Shown here in pieces: positions 1-6,300 of a stretch of 9,700 nt of DNA. The notes under the pieces are model-generated. The model was not told the origin of the DNA. It saw only the letters and a list, made by a program, of their open reading frames with translations, and searched no databases. Position 1 is the stretch's first letter; each line of letters begins with the position of its first letter. A program made the translations under genes and the position numbers. Source of the stretch: Opitutia bacterium UBA7876 (GTDB lineage: Bacteria; Verrucomicrobiota; Verrucomicrobiia; Opitutales; Seribacteraceae); NCBI GenBank assembly GCA_002500665.1, contig DLRY01000085.1, positions 1-9,700 on the forward strand. The letters are read 5' to 3'.

Positions 1-179
1 AGATGAGCTTCGCCTGGTGGGGGCCTGCAGAAAAAGGGGGAGACTTCTCCTACCGCCTGCAGGGACCCAGCCTGATCATTGAGTACGCGGGCCAGGACCT
101 CGGGGGGGATCCTCATGACCATCTGCACTCTATGTACCGGGATCCTACCAACGAATATGGTGCCAGGTTGTCGAAGTGA
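1..179 (+). CDS. DUF3500 family protein, C-terminal end (partial)
   Basis: The open frame enters from the left edge (codon phase starts at base 3) and stops with TGA at 177-179, leaving 58 readable residues. The text contains FAWWGP, FSYRLQGPSLIIEY, HDHLHSMYRDP and NEYGARL. This order of an aromatic-rich strand, a GPxLxIEY strand and a closing His-rich RDPxNxYG block is the C-terminal signature I know from DUF3500 proteins. Those are secreted or periplasmic proteins of unknown function, common in Planctomycetes, Verrucomicrobia and Bacteroidetes. The conserved HxHxxxRDP block may bind a metal or form an active site, but this is inferred from conservation only. The protein appears intact at its C terminus. 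I see no clear terminator in the following 200 bases. The start and signal peptide lie outside the window. Confidence 0.8.
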   Translation, partial: MSFAWWGPAEKGGDFSYRLQGPSLIIEYAGQDLGGDPHDHLHSMYRDPTNEYGARLSK

Positions 180-448
180 GGAAAGGCAGGGCGGTTGAGG
201 GGACGGGCGTAGGCTGATCCGCATGAAGCAGATTCACGTGATGATGGCGGCGCCGGCAGAAATTCTGGACGAGAACCCTTTGACAACCTAAGCTTCCTTT
301 CGAAAGATCTTGGATTTCTACGGAATAGCTAGGAATAGCGCTCATGCCCGAGAACTTCTTACCCAAGCCCTCTACAGAGATAATTGAGGGGCTTAGGGAA
401 TACTTATTCAGAAGAAGCAATTAGTATTCTAAAAGCAACTTAAGTAAA
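180..448. other. Intergenic region with nested inverted repeats at its right end
   Basis: No convincing gene is seen; open frames on both strands here lack family features. The right end holds two nested inverted repeats: outer arms GGGGCTT (388-394) and AAGCCCC (452-458), inner arms GAATACT (398-404) and AGTATTC (423-429). The outer right arm lies in the last codons of the ADP-ribosylglycohydrolase-like gene, which converges on this region from the right. The structure could slow or end its transcription, but it has no U tract, so a terminator function is not claimed. Confidence 0.4.
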
Positions 449-1432
449 TTAAAGCCCCCAATTTTCTAGAATAGCGAGAATCCGTGGAGATTGGTTGAGC
501 CTTCCGATCCATTCGTTCGGTAAAGCATCCGCACCAAGCCTTGCACCGACCCAACTGCCAATCAGTGCGGCACGCCCGGCGTTGTCTCCTCCTGCTTGGA
601 CGGTTTCAAGAATGGCCTTCTTGAAATCTTCATTATGCTTGGCAATTGCCTGGACGGCGGAAGGGAAGCTGCAGATAAGGGGGCAACTTTGTCCAAGTAT
701 ATCCGTCGCCTCGACCGTGCTTTTATGTTTCAGATCAAAAGCCTCCTTCAACTTTCGACGAACTTCCAAGTCCAGAGTAGCATTAGTTGCAAGCTGCTCT
801 TCGACATGATGGAACGCGCTATGGATATCGCGACCCGCGAGCAGCTCCAGCAATAGGCGAGTGTGTGTCTTGCAGTAGGCTATCGCCCGGTTGTTGTTTT
901 GGCGGACTCGGGTGAGTGTTTCCACCTGCTGCAAGATTTCCGAACAGTCTTCCGGGAGGTCTTCGTTTCGCACAATGTAAAAGGCGATAAAGACAGCGAG
1001 TGAAGAAATCGTCGCCAATTGATCATCGTCGGCTCCCTCCTGAAAGCCAAATGGATCAGACGAAACCTCGAGGTGATTTTTGAAGTTTTCAAGGGTCCCA
1101 CGGGTTGCTGAGTCAAAGTAACCTTTGTATCCCTTACTTGGATCCATCTTCTCAACGAAGGCCGCTCCAAATGAAGCCGCGTGGAAAGCAGTTTCTTCAG
1201 CAAGGGCTTCCATAAGGACCAAGGAGGCATCACCGTAGTGGGTCAGGTCGCCCGAAAGCTTCCCAGCATGGTAATGGCCCTGCGCAGGCATTTCGAAGCC
1301 TTTGAATCCCTTCGGATACATGCTTTCAATATCCTTGGTGTTGTAAATCCAATGAACGCCAAGGGAAGCGGCATCACCGAGAAACTGACCAAGCACCATC
1401 CCTTTCAATCGATTTTTTAATTTCACATCCAT
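449..1432 (-). CDS. ADP-ribosylglycohydrolase-fold protein, J1-crystallin-like
   Basis: This is a 327-residue protein of the ADP-ribosylglycohydrolase (DraG/ARH, PF03747) superfamily. Classical members use two Mg ions to remove ADP-ribose from proteins or small molecules. Landmarks from the chosen start are GQFLGDAASLGVHWIY (15-30), LTHYGDASLVLMEALAEE (63-80), GADDDQLA (133-140), GQSCPL (247-252) and AGGDNAGRAALIGSWVGARLG (280-300). In classical enzymes the metal ligands come from a TDDT motif near the N terminus and a GGDTDT motif near the C terminus. Here these positions read HYGDAS and GGDNAGRA. As I remember them, J1-crystallins and their bacterial relatives share that pattern, so the substrate may differ or activity may be lost. 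I chose ATG at 1432 because the fold begins right after it (MDVKLKNRLKGMVLGQFLGD). The frame is open for 82 more codons upstream, but that stretch lies mostly antisense to the DUF932 relic. No good Shine-Dalgarno site precedes either start. Cytoplasmic, no signal peptide; base composition is more AT-rich than in genes to the right. Confidence 0.8.
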   Translation of the reverse strand: MDVKLKNRLKGMVLGQFLGDAASLGVHWIYNTKDIESMYPKGFKGFEMPAQGHYHAGKLSGDLTHYGDASLVLMEALAEETAFHAASFGAAFVEKMDPSKGYKGYFDSATRGTLENFKNHLEVSSDPFGFQEGADDDQLATISSLAVFIAFYIVRNEDLPEDCSEILQQVETLTRVRQNNNRAIAYCKTHTRLLLELLAGRDIHSAFHHVEEQLATNATLDLEVRRKLKEAFDLKHKSTVEATDILGQSCPLICSFPSAVQAIAKHNEDFKKAILETVQAGGDNAGRAALIGSWVGARLGADALPNEWIGRLNQSPRILAILENWGL

Positions 1433-1561
1433 ACAATCATTAAGCAGGATTTCTCTGATATCACAACAATCCGTTGTTGGGTAAAAGGAAAAGTTTTGGC
1501 CTGAGAAAGCCATTAAGGCACGTGTAAGAGAGAGTAATCGATAAGCAACCGCAACAAACTC

Positions 1562-2052
1562 TGTTACCGCCGCATGATCGGCGTGAGAGATTCTAACGAC
1601 AAGACCAGGGCGGATCGGCTGATGGTGTGCTTCAATGGAATGTTCACTGGGGACGAGTTCTGTCTGTCCAGAAAGCATACCCCCCTCCTTTGGGCGATCT
1701 CGATGAGAAGATCGAAGCGGGATTCGAGAAATTATTCTCGAAATGGGAAAGAAGCGATCTTCGGATCGTCAACTATCGGGAGAAGGAAGTGAGCGATGCA
1801 GATGCTCATGATCAGGTTCTCCGCTCGATGGATGCCGATGCGGTGGACCCTTCCGCCCTCCCACGCGTCCTCAAGGAGTACCGTGAGCCTTGTCACGAAG
1901 AATTCATGCGTAGAGACCGCCTGAAGCCTCTACAACGGGATTTTGGAGGTAATGAAGGGATTACCTAACCTCCTGCCCAAAAGGACTAGGGCTATTACTT
2001 GTTTTTCGACGAGGAATTGGTAACCGCTAAGCGGGTGATGGCGGATGATTGA
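1562..2052 (+). pseudogene. Decayed DUF932 (phage/plasmid-type) gene
   Basis: The C-terminal half of a DUF932 protein can be read across three frames. From about 1562 in one frame: RRMIGVRDSNDKTR, then GDEFCLSRKHTP, matching the family pattern GxRNSxDKT...F.GD...RKHT. The frame changes near 1680 and continues as PPLGDLDEKIEAGFEKLF, then VLRSMDADAVDPSALPRVLKEYREPCHEEF. A one-base shift at about 1913-1915 then gives TA-stop-SLYNGILEVMKG, where the family has RTAWSLFNAFTEV, so TGG (Trp) has become TGA at 1922-1924. It continues LPNLLPKRTRAITC, shifts again near 2001 and ends FFDEELVTAKRVMADD with TGA at 2050-2052. Three frameshifts plus a stop codon rule out function. The N-terminal half is missing or too eroded to read; some decayed sequence may reach back to about 1490. 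DUF932 proteins are typical of plasmids, phages and other mobile elements and have no settled function, so this is a scar of past mobile DNA. Confidence 0.8.
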
Positions 2053-2061
2053 AACAATTTC

Positions 2062-2096
2062 AAAGCCCGCCCCGTCAAGAAACGGGCTTTGCTTTT
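2062..2096 (+). terminator. Rho-independent terminator after the DUF932 relic
   Basis: Arms AAAGCCCG (2062-2069) and CGGGCTTT (2083-2090) pair perfectly around a 13-base loop, followed by GCTTTT. Directly upstream, TTGAAA-CAA-TTTCAA (2049-2063) is a second perfect inverted repeat spanning the relic's stop codon. The position 10 bases after that stop suggests it is the old gene's own terminator. On the other strand it is followed by a fairly T-rich stretch, so it may also stop transcripts of the membrane-protein gene arriving from the right. Confidence 0.65.
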
Positions 2097-2273
2097 AGGT
2101 GTCTAACTTATTTCCAGACTGCGGTCAGTTCGTGATAGGAAAGTAAACCCTAACTTTTAGGTCTGAGATGAGCTTCCCGAAGCTAGTGCTCGTGCTCGCG
2201 GGAAATCTTCATGGGTATGCCGAATTGCCCATCATGGATGGCTTGGTGCATATCCGTATTCTTCCTCCGAATT

Positions 2274-3356
2274 TTAGGAGATCCTTCTCTTCGAGAATTT
2301 CCGGAGAGAGGAAGGGGCATTGTAGAAATGGAGACTAATCCTAAGTATTGCTATGCCCAATAATCCACTCGCTATGAAAAGAATGATGGCGGATACGCCG
2401 GAAGCACCTATGGCCACTCGAAGGATGACTGTTGCCAACACAAAGCCAGTGTTACGAGCAAGAGCATAGAAGTCGTCTGAATATTTGTAGAAAATCAAAA
2501 GAATAAGAATATCCGCCAATATTAGAACGGTAAAAAAGTCTAAAAAGAAAATCTTTCTGTCAGCGTCGCCTTGTCCATTGAATAATCCCACTAGCCATCC
2601 GCCAAAAGCCAGTAAGGCAATGAGGAAGTAGGTTATAAGGAGGAACTGGGCAATGAATCGTTTGCTCTTCACATAAGTTTTGAGAACATCAACTTCCATG
2701 GTGCTGAGCATTAGCGAAATATTGCACTTCCGATAGTTCATCGAAGTGTAAAATAAAACCAAAAAGGCCAAGCACTCAAAGAGGAGCATTTTCAGGTCTA
2801 CATCCAGCGACCATTCATCCGTCAAATTAATGTGAGAAAGTCCCTTGAAAATATCTCTGACCACAAGAAGAGTGACGATCTCAAATTGCTTGCCTACGGA
2901 ATTTGAAAATGACGTCGGTATCTCGCGGATTAGTTGGTAGGCTTCATATGCGAGTAGAATTGAAAAGGGCGTGTAAAGTGCAGAGAACGGAGAATGCAGA
3001 AGATTTACTGTATCACCTTCAAGATGAATCCATTTTCTCGAGTGAGAAAGCCAGAGGGTAAGATGACAAATAAATCCGATGAGAGCTCCGTATATGGCTA
3101 AAGTCTTTATTCTCGATTCGGCAACGTCGCCTAACATAAAACCTCGATAAGTAAAGTCCACTTCATCGATTTTTGCTGGCGGGGCGGGAAGCGATACTTG
3201 GTAATCTGGAAGTTCTCCAATGCTGACCCAGTCACCCCCGTCAGAACTGCAAAGGGTGGACGTACTGAAGTTGCCCGCCCTGACATGCTCACGCAAAACA
3301 TCAATGCTGTAAGGCCCGTAGATGTCTTGTTTAAAAAGGACGAATATTTTTGCCAT
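2274..3356 (-). CDS. GYF_2-domain integral membrane protein
   Basis: A 360-residue protein. Residues 1-53 form a GYF_2 (DUF4339) domain: FVLFKQDIYGPYSIDVLREH, AGNFSTSTLCSSDGGDW and IGELP fit the pattern YGPYS...L...V..G....TL....G.DW..I..L. This small domain is thought to bind proline-rich peptides or to act as a cytoplasmic adaptor on bacterial membrane proteins. After a short linker with PAPP (57-60) come about seven hydrophobic segments near residues 86-104, 127-143, 187-205, 235-258, 268-290 and 303-343 (probably two). The tail is basic (LRKFSKRRIS), which by the positive-inside rule suggests it is cytoplasmic. I recognise no transporter or enzyme motif in the membrane part, so the function is unknown. 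ATG at 3356 is the only start that keeps the whole GYF_2 domain; no Shine-Dalgarno site precedes it. The gene is clearly AT-rich compared with the genes from 4872 on, stands alone, and has no operon partner on its strand. Confidence 0.75.
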   Translation of the reverse strand: MAKIFVLFKQDIYGPYSIDVLREHVRAGNFSTSTLCSSDGGDWVSIGELPDYQVSLPAPPAKIDEVDFTYRGFMLGDVAESRIKTLAIYGALIGFICHLTLWLSHSRKWIHLEGDTVNLLHSPFSALYTPFSILLAYEAYQLIREIPTSFSNSVGKQFEIVTLLVVRDIFKGLSHINLTDEWSLDVDLKMLLFECLAFLVLFYTSMNYRKCNISLMLSTMEVDVLKTYVKSKRFIAQFLLITYFLIALLAFGGWLVGLFNGQGDADRKIFFLDFFTVLILADILILLIFYKYSDDFYALARNTGFVLATVILRVAIGASGVSAIILFIASGLLGIAILRISLHFYNAPSSLRKFSKRRIS

Positions 3357-3727
3357 TACGGATTGAATGGAGGAATGCTAAAACGAAATGAGATAAGCGG
3401 TTAACTTGAGAATTTTGCGATTCCCAAATTTTGAGCACATTACAATCTATAAATCGAGATCCACGGCTAAATAGTTCAGTCAATTTTGAACCAATTACAA
3501 TAAATGTAGTTAACTGTTCCGATATCATTGCCTGAAAGGAATAAAAAAGGACCAAAAAAACCCCAGCACCTAAACCTTTTTAATTACATCGCTGAGTTCC
3601 ACCATCTTTCTACGATCTGCGACAGCATGCGACGGTCCTCGCCGAAAAGTGTGTCCGTATTTGTGTCCACTGCTCTTTCGTAAAAGGCGGAATCCCTTTC
3701 TCAGACTGGGATTGAGCATCATTCGAC

Positions 3728-3756
3728 TTCGGGTTAGAGTCCCTTCCATCCCGCCA
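3728..3756 (+). other. tRNA 3'-end-like sequence (possible relic)
   Basis: The sequence GGGTTAGAGTCCC followed by TTCCATCCCGCCA resembles a T-arm (GGG/CCC around a 7-base loop) plus an acceptor strand ending in CCA. The T stem pairs only three bases, and no matching D or anticodon arm exists upstream. It is therefore not a working tRNA. It could be a leftover from integration at a tRNA gene or simple chance resemblance. Confidence 0.25.
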
Positions 3757-3857
3757 TCGAAACCTCCCCTCAGGTTGCGTCAATGAGCGTCCGGAGCCGA
3801 CTGTAAAAGGGCTTCCTTCGGTCGCACCCTCTTCCCATTAAAAACCGTCTCAATCTT

Positions 3858-3887
3858 TTGCTTGGCGCGGGTTTTGCGACTTACTAG
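3858..3887 (+). promoter_or_regulatory. Possible nagB promoter
   Basis: TTGCTT (3858-3863) and TACTAG (3882-3887) are 18 bases apart and end nine bases before the nagB ATG. The match to sigma-70 boxes is weak. If correct, the mRNA would have almost no leader, which agrees with the absence of a properly spaced Shine-Dalgarno site. Confidence 0.25.
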
Positions 3888-3896
3888 CTTGGATCC

Positions 3897-4706
3897 ATGG
3901 AAGTTCTCATTTTCCCTGATGCCGAAAGCCTGGCCAAGAAAAGCGCAGACCTCGTCGAGTCACAAATAACAAAGTACGCCGACTCGGTCATTGGTTTGGC
4001 CACAGGTTCGACTCCGCTTGGTTTGTATCGAGAGTTGATCGAAAGACACAAAACACACGGTTTGAGTTTCAAAAAGGTCAAAACTTTTAACTTGGATGAA
4101 TACGTGGGAATCCCTTCCGATCACCCGCAAAGCTACCGTACTTTCATGGATGAGCATTTTTTCAATCAAATCGACATTGAAAAATCGAACACCAAAGTAC
4201 CGGAGGGGATGGCGGAAAACCCCTTGGAAATCGGTCCCGCCTATGAGAAAAGTATTAAGGAGGCAGGAGGCCTCGACCTTCAGGTGCTGGGTGTCGGAAC
4301 CGATGGACACATCGGATTCAACGAACCCACTTCAAGCCTTGGTTCCATCACTCGGGTCAAGACTCTTACCGAGCAGACCATAGAGGATAACTCCCGGTTT
4401 TTCGAACCCGATGAGTTTCAGCCTAAACTCGCCATCACCATGGGCATAAAGACCATTCTCGATGCCCGGCGAATTTTGCTTCTGGCCAATGGAGAAAACA
4501 AAGCTCAAGCGGTTCGGGATATGGTCGAAGGTCCGCTGTCCGCCTTTTGTCCGGCATCCGCTCTACAGCTTCACCAACGAACGACGGTTCTGATTGATGA
4601 ACCGGCCGCTTCCAAATTAACCCTCAAGGAATACTACAAATTCGTTGCAGAGATGCAGGACGATTTGCTTCGCAAGCACAGGCCTTCGGACTGGATAAGC
4701 AGATAG
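3897..4706 (+). CDS. nagB: Glucosamine-6-phosphate deaminase NagB
   Basis: This cytoplasmic enzyme converts glucosamine-6-phosphate to fructose-6-phosphate and ammonia, the last step that feeds amino sugars into glycolysis. The 269 residues are the normal family length (E. coli NagB has 266). Diagnostic blocks are GLATGSTPLGLY (33-44, phosphate binding), FNLDEYVG (64-71), SYRTFM (79-84) and LGVGTDGHIGFNEP (131-144). The catalytic residues of E. coli NagB (Asp72, Asp141, His143, Glu148) correspond to Asp67, Asp136, His138 and Glu143, all present at a constant offset of five. The protein should be active. ATG at 3897 gives the usual N terminus (MEVLIFPDAESLAKK). It stands alone: nagA, which would supply the substrate from GlcNAc-6-P, is not in the window. 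A GH18 glycosidase and an MFS transporter lie 2-4 kb downstream on the same strand, consistent with amino-sugar use, but terminators and gaps separate them from nagB. Confidence 0.95.
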   Translation: MEVLIFPDAESLAKKSADLVESQITKYADSVIGLATGSTPLGLYRELIERHKTHGLSFKKVKTFNLDEYVGIPSDHPQSYRTFMDEHFFNQIDIEKSNTKVPEGMAENPLEIGPAYEKSIKEAGGLDLQVLGVGTDGHIGFNEPTSSLGSITRVKTLTEQTIEDNSRFFEPDEFQPKLAITMGIKTILDARRILLLANGENKAQAVRDMVEGPLSAFCPASALQLHQRTTVLIDEPAASKLTLKEYYKFVAEMQDDLLRKHRPSDWISR

Positions 4707-4750
4707 AAAGAGTCAACGCCTGCCTGTTTATTGGGTTTGAGCCCCCTGCT

Positions 4751-4782
4751 CCCTCGGGATTCGAGTCCCGCCACATCCACCA
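4751..4782 (+). other. tRNA 3'-end-like hairpin after nagB
   Basis: CGGGA (4755-4759) and TCCCG (4766-4770) pair around TTCGAG, followed by CCACATCCACCA. It resembles a T-arm plus an acceptor end with CCA, but the loop has six bases instead of seven when the stem is paired fully, and no other tRNA arms are visible upstream. There is no U tract, so it is a poor terminator candidate for nagB. It shares the core TCGGG..TT.GAGTCCC with the similar motif at 3728-3756 on the other side of nagB. Confidence 0.3.
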
Positions 4783-4856
4783 AAGTTTTAGGGTCATCAT
4801 TACTGAGCGGAATTGACGAACGCAATCCCAAGGCTTGACCGAGCAGGCTTTCCGTC

Positions 4857-4958
4857 CCTAGGTTTCCGTTCGTGTTCATAGGAAGCTCAGGAGTCATCGG
4901 TTCGGGAAAGACCACCTTGGCTTGGAATCTCAGTGAGGTTCTCGGCCTCGAGGCCCAT
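4857..4958 (+). pseudogene. 5' stub of a deoxynucleoside-kinase-like P-loop gene
   Basis: The frame reads PRFPFVFIGSSGVIGSGKTT then LAWNLSEVLGLEAHHE. It opens with a hydrophobic strand, continues with a Walker A P-loop (GVIGSGKTT) and the helix LAxxLSExLGL, and ends in a Glu. This is the usual start of deoxynucleoside kinases and related small P-loop kinases. Nothing of the kinase follows: the LID region, the DRS-type motif and the nucleoside pocket are absent. The frame instead runs straight into the signal peptide of the propeller gene. An in-frame stop at 4836-4838 precedes it. I read it as the surviving 5' end of a kinase gene deleted by recombination. A chance P-loop cannot be excluded, but the match covers about 30 residues. 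Confidence 0.55.
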
Positions 4959-6266
4959 CATGAAACGGCCCCTTGGACCGGCAAGCGTCCGGTCCTCTGT
5001 CTGGCACTGCTTTTTCTGCTTCTTCCATGCGTTGAGTCCTCGGCGCAGGATTGGACGCGCTTTCGCGGCCCCAATGGATCGGGTATCAGCACGGCAACCA
5101 ATTTCCCCCTCAAATGGACTCCCGATGACTACAACTGGCAGATCGACCTGCCCATAATTGGCAGCAGTTCACCCGTATTATGGGGGAAGCGGCTCTATCT
5201 CATGGGGGACCATTCCGACGGTCGGCAACGCAGTGTTCTCTGCATCAACACAGACAGCGGCCGGATTCTTTGGCGGCGCGATTATCCGGTGAAACGCCAT
5301 GGCTTCCTACATTGGGATAATGATTTCACTTCAGCTACTCCGTGTGTGGACGAGCACGGTGTCATCCTCGTCTGGTCCAGCCCGGAGCAGCTCCAAGTGA
5401 CCGCCTTGAGTTTGGATGGCGAGAAAATGTGGCAGAGGGAACTGGGTCCCTACAAGGGGCTGCACGGTTCTTCGAATTCCCCGATCCTCGCCGGGGGAAT
5501 GGTAGTCTTGGCCAACGACCAGATGGACCCCAAGCGCTTCGACTGGTACCTCCCCAAAGGTACGAACATGGATCCCGGAAAAAGTTTCTTGATCGGGCTC
5601 GACCGCAAGACGGGCAAGACCCGATGGAAAGTGGACCGAAGATCGGAGCTGGCAGGCTATGCGACGCCCTGCATCCGCCGTTCGGGCGGGCGGACGGAAG
5701 TGGTATTCAGCAGCACCGCCCACGGAATCACGGCGGTCGATCTGAAGAGTGGCCGCATCAGTTGGGAAATCGACGGGATTTGGGACAACCGCACGGTCAG
5801 CTCGCCCCAGTTGTTCGGCGACTTGGTTTTTGGAAGTTTCGGCAAGGGTCTGTCCGGCCAACGACTGGTCGCAGTCCGTCCCGAGAAACCCGGTAGCAGG
5901 AAGGGAGAACTGGTCTACGACATAAGGAAGAGCGTACCGCTGGTTCCCAGTTTCGTAGTCAAGGACGGCCTTCTCTACCTATGGACCGACAGCGGCATCG
6001 TCACCTGCGTCGACGCGGCAACTGGAAAAGAGCATTGGCGAGAACGCGTCGGAGGCGAGTTCTACAGTTCCCCCATTTGGATCGAGGGGCGCTTGTATTG
6101 CATCAGCAAGTACGGTCAGATCGTTGTACTCGCCGCCAGCAAGAAGTTCGAAGTATTGGCCCGCATGGAACTGGATGAAAAGACTTTCGCTACCCCAGCC
6201 GTCGCCAACGGCGTCATGTATCTGCGTACGCAGTCGCGTTTGTACTCAGTGGGGAAAGCACGGTAG
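4872..6266 (+). CDS. Exported PQQ-like beta-propeller protein, with fused or frameshifted start
   Basis: The long frame opens with GTG at 4872 and gives 464 residues, but the real protein probably starts near residue 30. Residues 38-58 (KRPVLCLALLFLLLPCVESSA) are a typical signal peptide with cleavage before or at AQD. Then come DWTRFRGPNGSG (60-71) and repeated propeller blades marked by W-docking strands: GRILWRRDYP, GEKMWQREL, TGKTRWKVDR, SGRISWEIDG and TGKEHWRERV, alternating with strands such as GSSSPVLWGKRLYL and YSSPIWIEGRLYC. This is the PQQ-binding-like/outer-membrane-propeller repeat family, abundant in Planctomycetes and Verrucomicrobia. Most members are periplasmic with unknown ligands, and no dehydrogenase domain is attached. 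The first 30 residues look like a kinase P-loop stub, not part of this family. ATG at 4960, with GAGG six bases upstream, is out of frame by one base; an extra C in the CCCC run at 4970-4973 would give MKRPPWTGKRPVLCLALLFL, an ideal signal peptide. Either the sequence lacks a base or the gene is now expressed only from GTG 4872 or another non-ATG codon. The C terminus appears complete. Confidence 0.8.
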   Translation: MFIGSSGVIGSGKTTLAWNLSEVLGLEAHHETAPWTGKRPVLCLALLFLLLPCVESSAQDWTRFRGPNGSGISTATNFPLKWTPDDYNWQIDLPIIGSSSPVLWGKRLYLMGDHSDGRQRSVLCINTDSGRILWRRDYPVKRHGFLHWDNDFTSATPCVDEHGVILVWSSPEQLQVTALSLDGEKMWQRELGPYKGLHGSSNSPILAGGMVVLANDQMDPKRFDWYLPKGTNMDPGKSFLIGLDRKTGKTRWKVDRRSELAGYATPCIRRSGGRTEVVFSSTAHGITAVDLKSGRISWEIDGIWDNRTVSSPQLFGDLVFGSFGKGLSGQRLVAVRPEKPGSRKGELVYDIRKSVPLVPSFVVKDGLLYLWTDSGIVTCVDAATGKEHWRERVGGEFYSSPIWIEGRLYCISKYGQIVVLAASKKFEVLARMELDEKTFATPAVANGVMYLRTQSRLYSVGKAR

Positions 6267-6284
6267 GCCCGATTCTTTATAAAC

Positions 6285-6299
6285 CCAAATGGAATTTGG
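6285..6299. promoter_or_regulatory. Inverted repeat CCAAAT-GGA-ATTTGG, possible operator
   Basis: A perfect 6-base inverted repeat with a 3-base centre ends one base before the proposed -35 box of the CCGNC-protein gene and starts 18 bases after the propeller gene stop. Its place fits a repressor or activator site. A weak hairpin role at the end of the propeller transcript is the alternative, but no U tract follows. Confidence 0.3.
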
Positions 6300-6300
6300 C

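Larger units (their letters stand above)
3357..3896. other. Long intergenic region upstream of nagB
   Basis: About 540 bases lie between the divergent starts of the GYF_2 gene and nagB. The left half (to about 3590) is AT-rich with A runs such as those at 3542-3559. The right half is more GC-balanced, so a compositional boundary lies near 3590. Short open frames on both strands between 3590 and 3700 read smoothly but match nothing I know; on the minus strand one ends ...QIVERWWNSAM. A tRNA-3'-end-like motif lies at 3728-3756 (listed separately). No complete gene, tRNA or riboswitch is apparent. Confidence 0.5.

Noticed and set aside
145..420. 91-residue open frame on the minus strand
   Set aside because: It overlaps the DUF3500 tail, has low-complexity His/Pro stretches and no family features or ribosome site.
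1433..1678. 82-codon N-terminal extension of the glycohydrolase-like gene (minus strand, up to ATG 1678)
   Set aside because: The homologous fold starts at 1432, and most of the extension is antisense to the DUF932 relic, whose plus-strand reading matches a known family.
2168..2338. Short plus-strand frame beginning MSFPKLVLVLAGNLHGYAEL, resembling a signal peptide
   Set aside because: It runs into the 3' end of the GYF_2 gene in antisense, has no ribosome site, and its second half is not protein-like.
3331..3555. 74-residue minus-strand frame upstream of the GYF_2 gene
   Set aside because: It overlaps the GYF_2 start in another frame, shows no domain, and its AT-rich composition easily leaves frames open by chance.
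3590..3720. Minus-strand stretch reading DSAFYERAVDTNTDTLFGED then ...IVERWWNSAM-stop
   Set aside because: It is coding-like and could be a gene relic, but it is too short, is stopped at its left end and matches no family I can name.
4692..4782. Class II tRNA with acceptor TGGAT/ATCCA
   Set aside because: The 5' part is the coding end of nagB; no D arm or anticodon arm can be formed, and the T loop has the wrong size.
5331..5896. Long open frames on both strands inside the propeller gene
   Set aside because: They are shadows of a GC-rich gene: Arg/Pro-rich, without domains, and fully inside the well-supported propeller frame.
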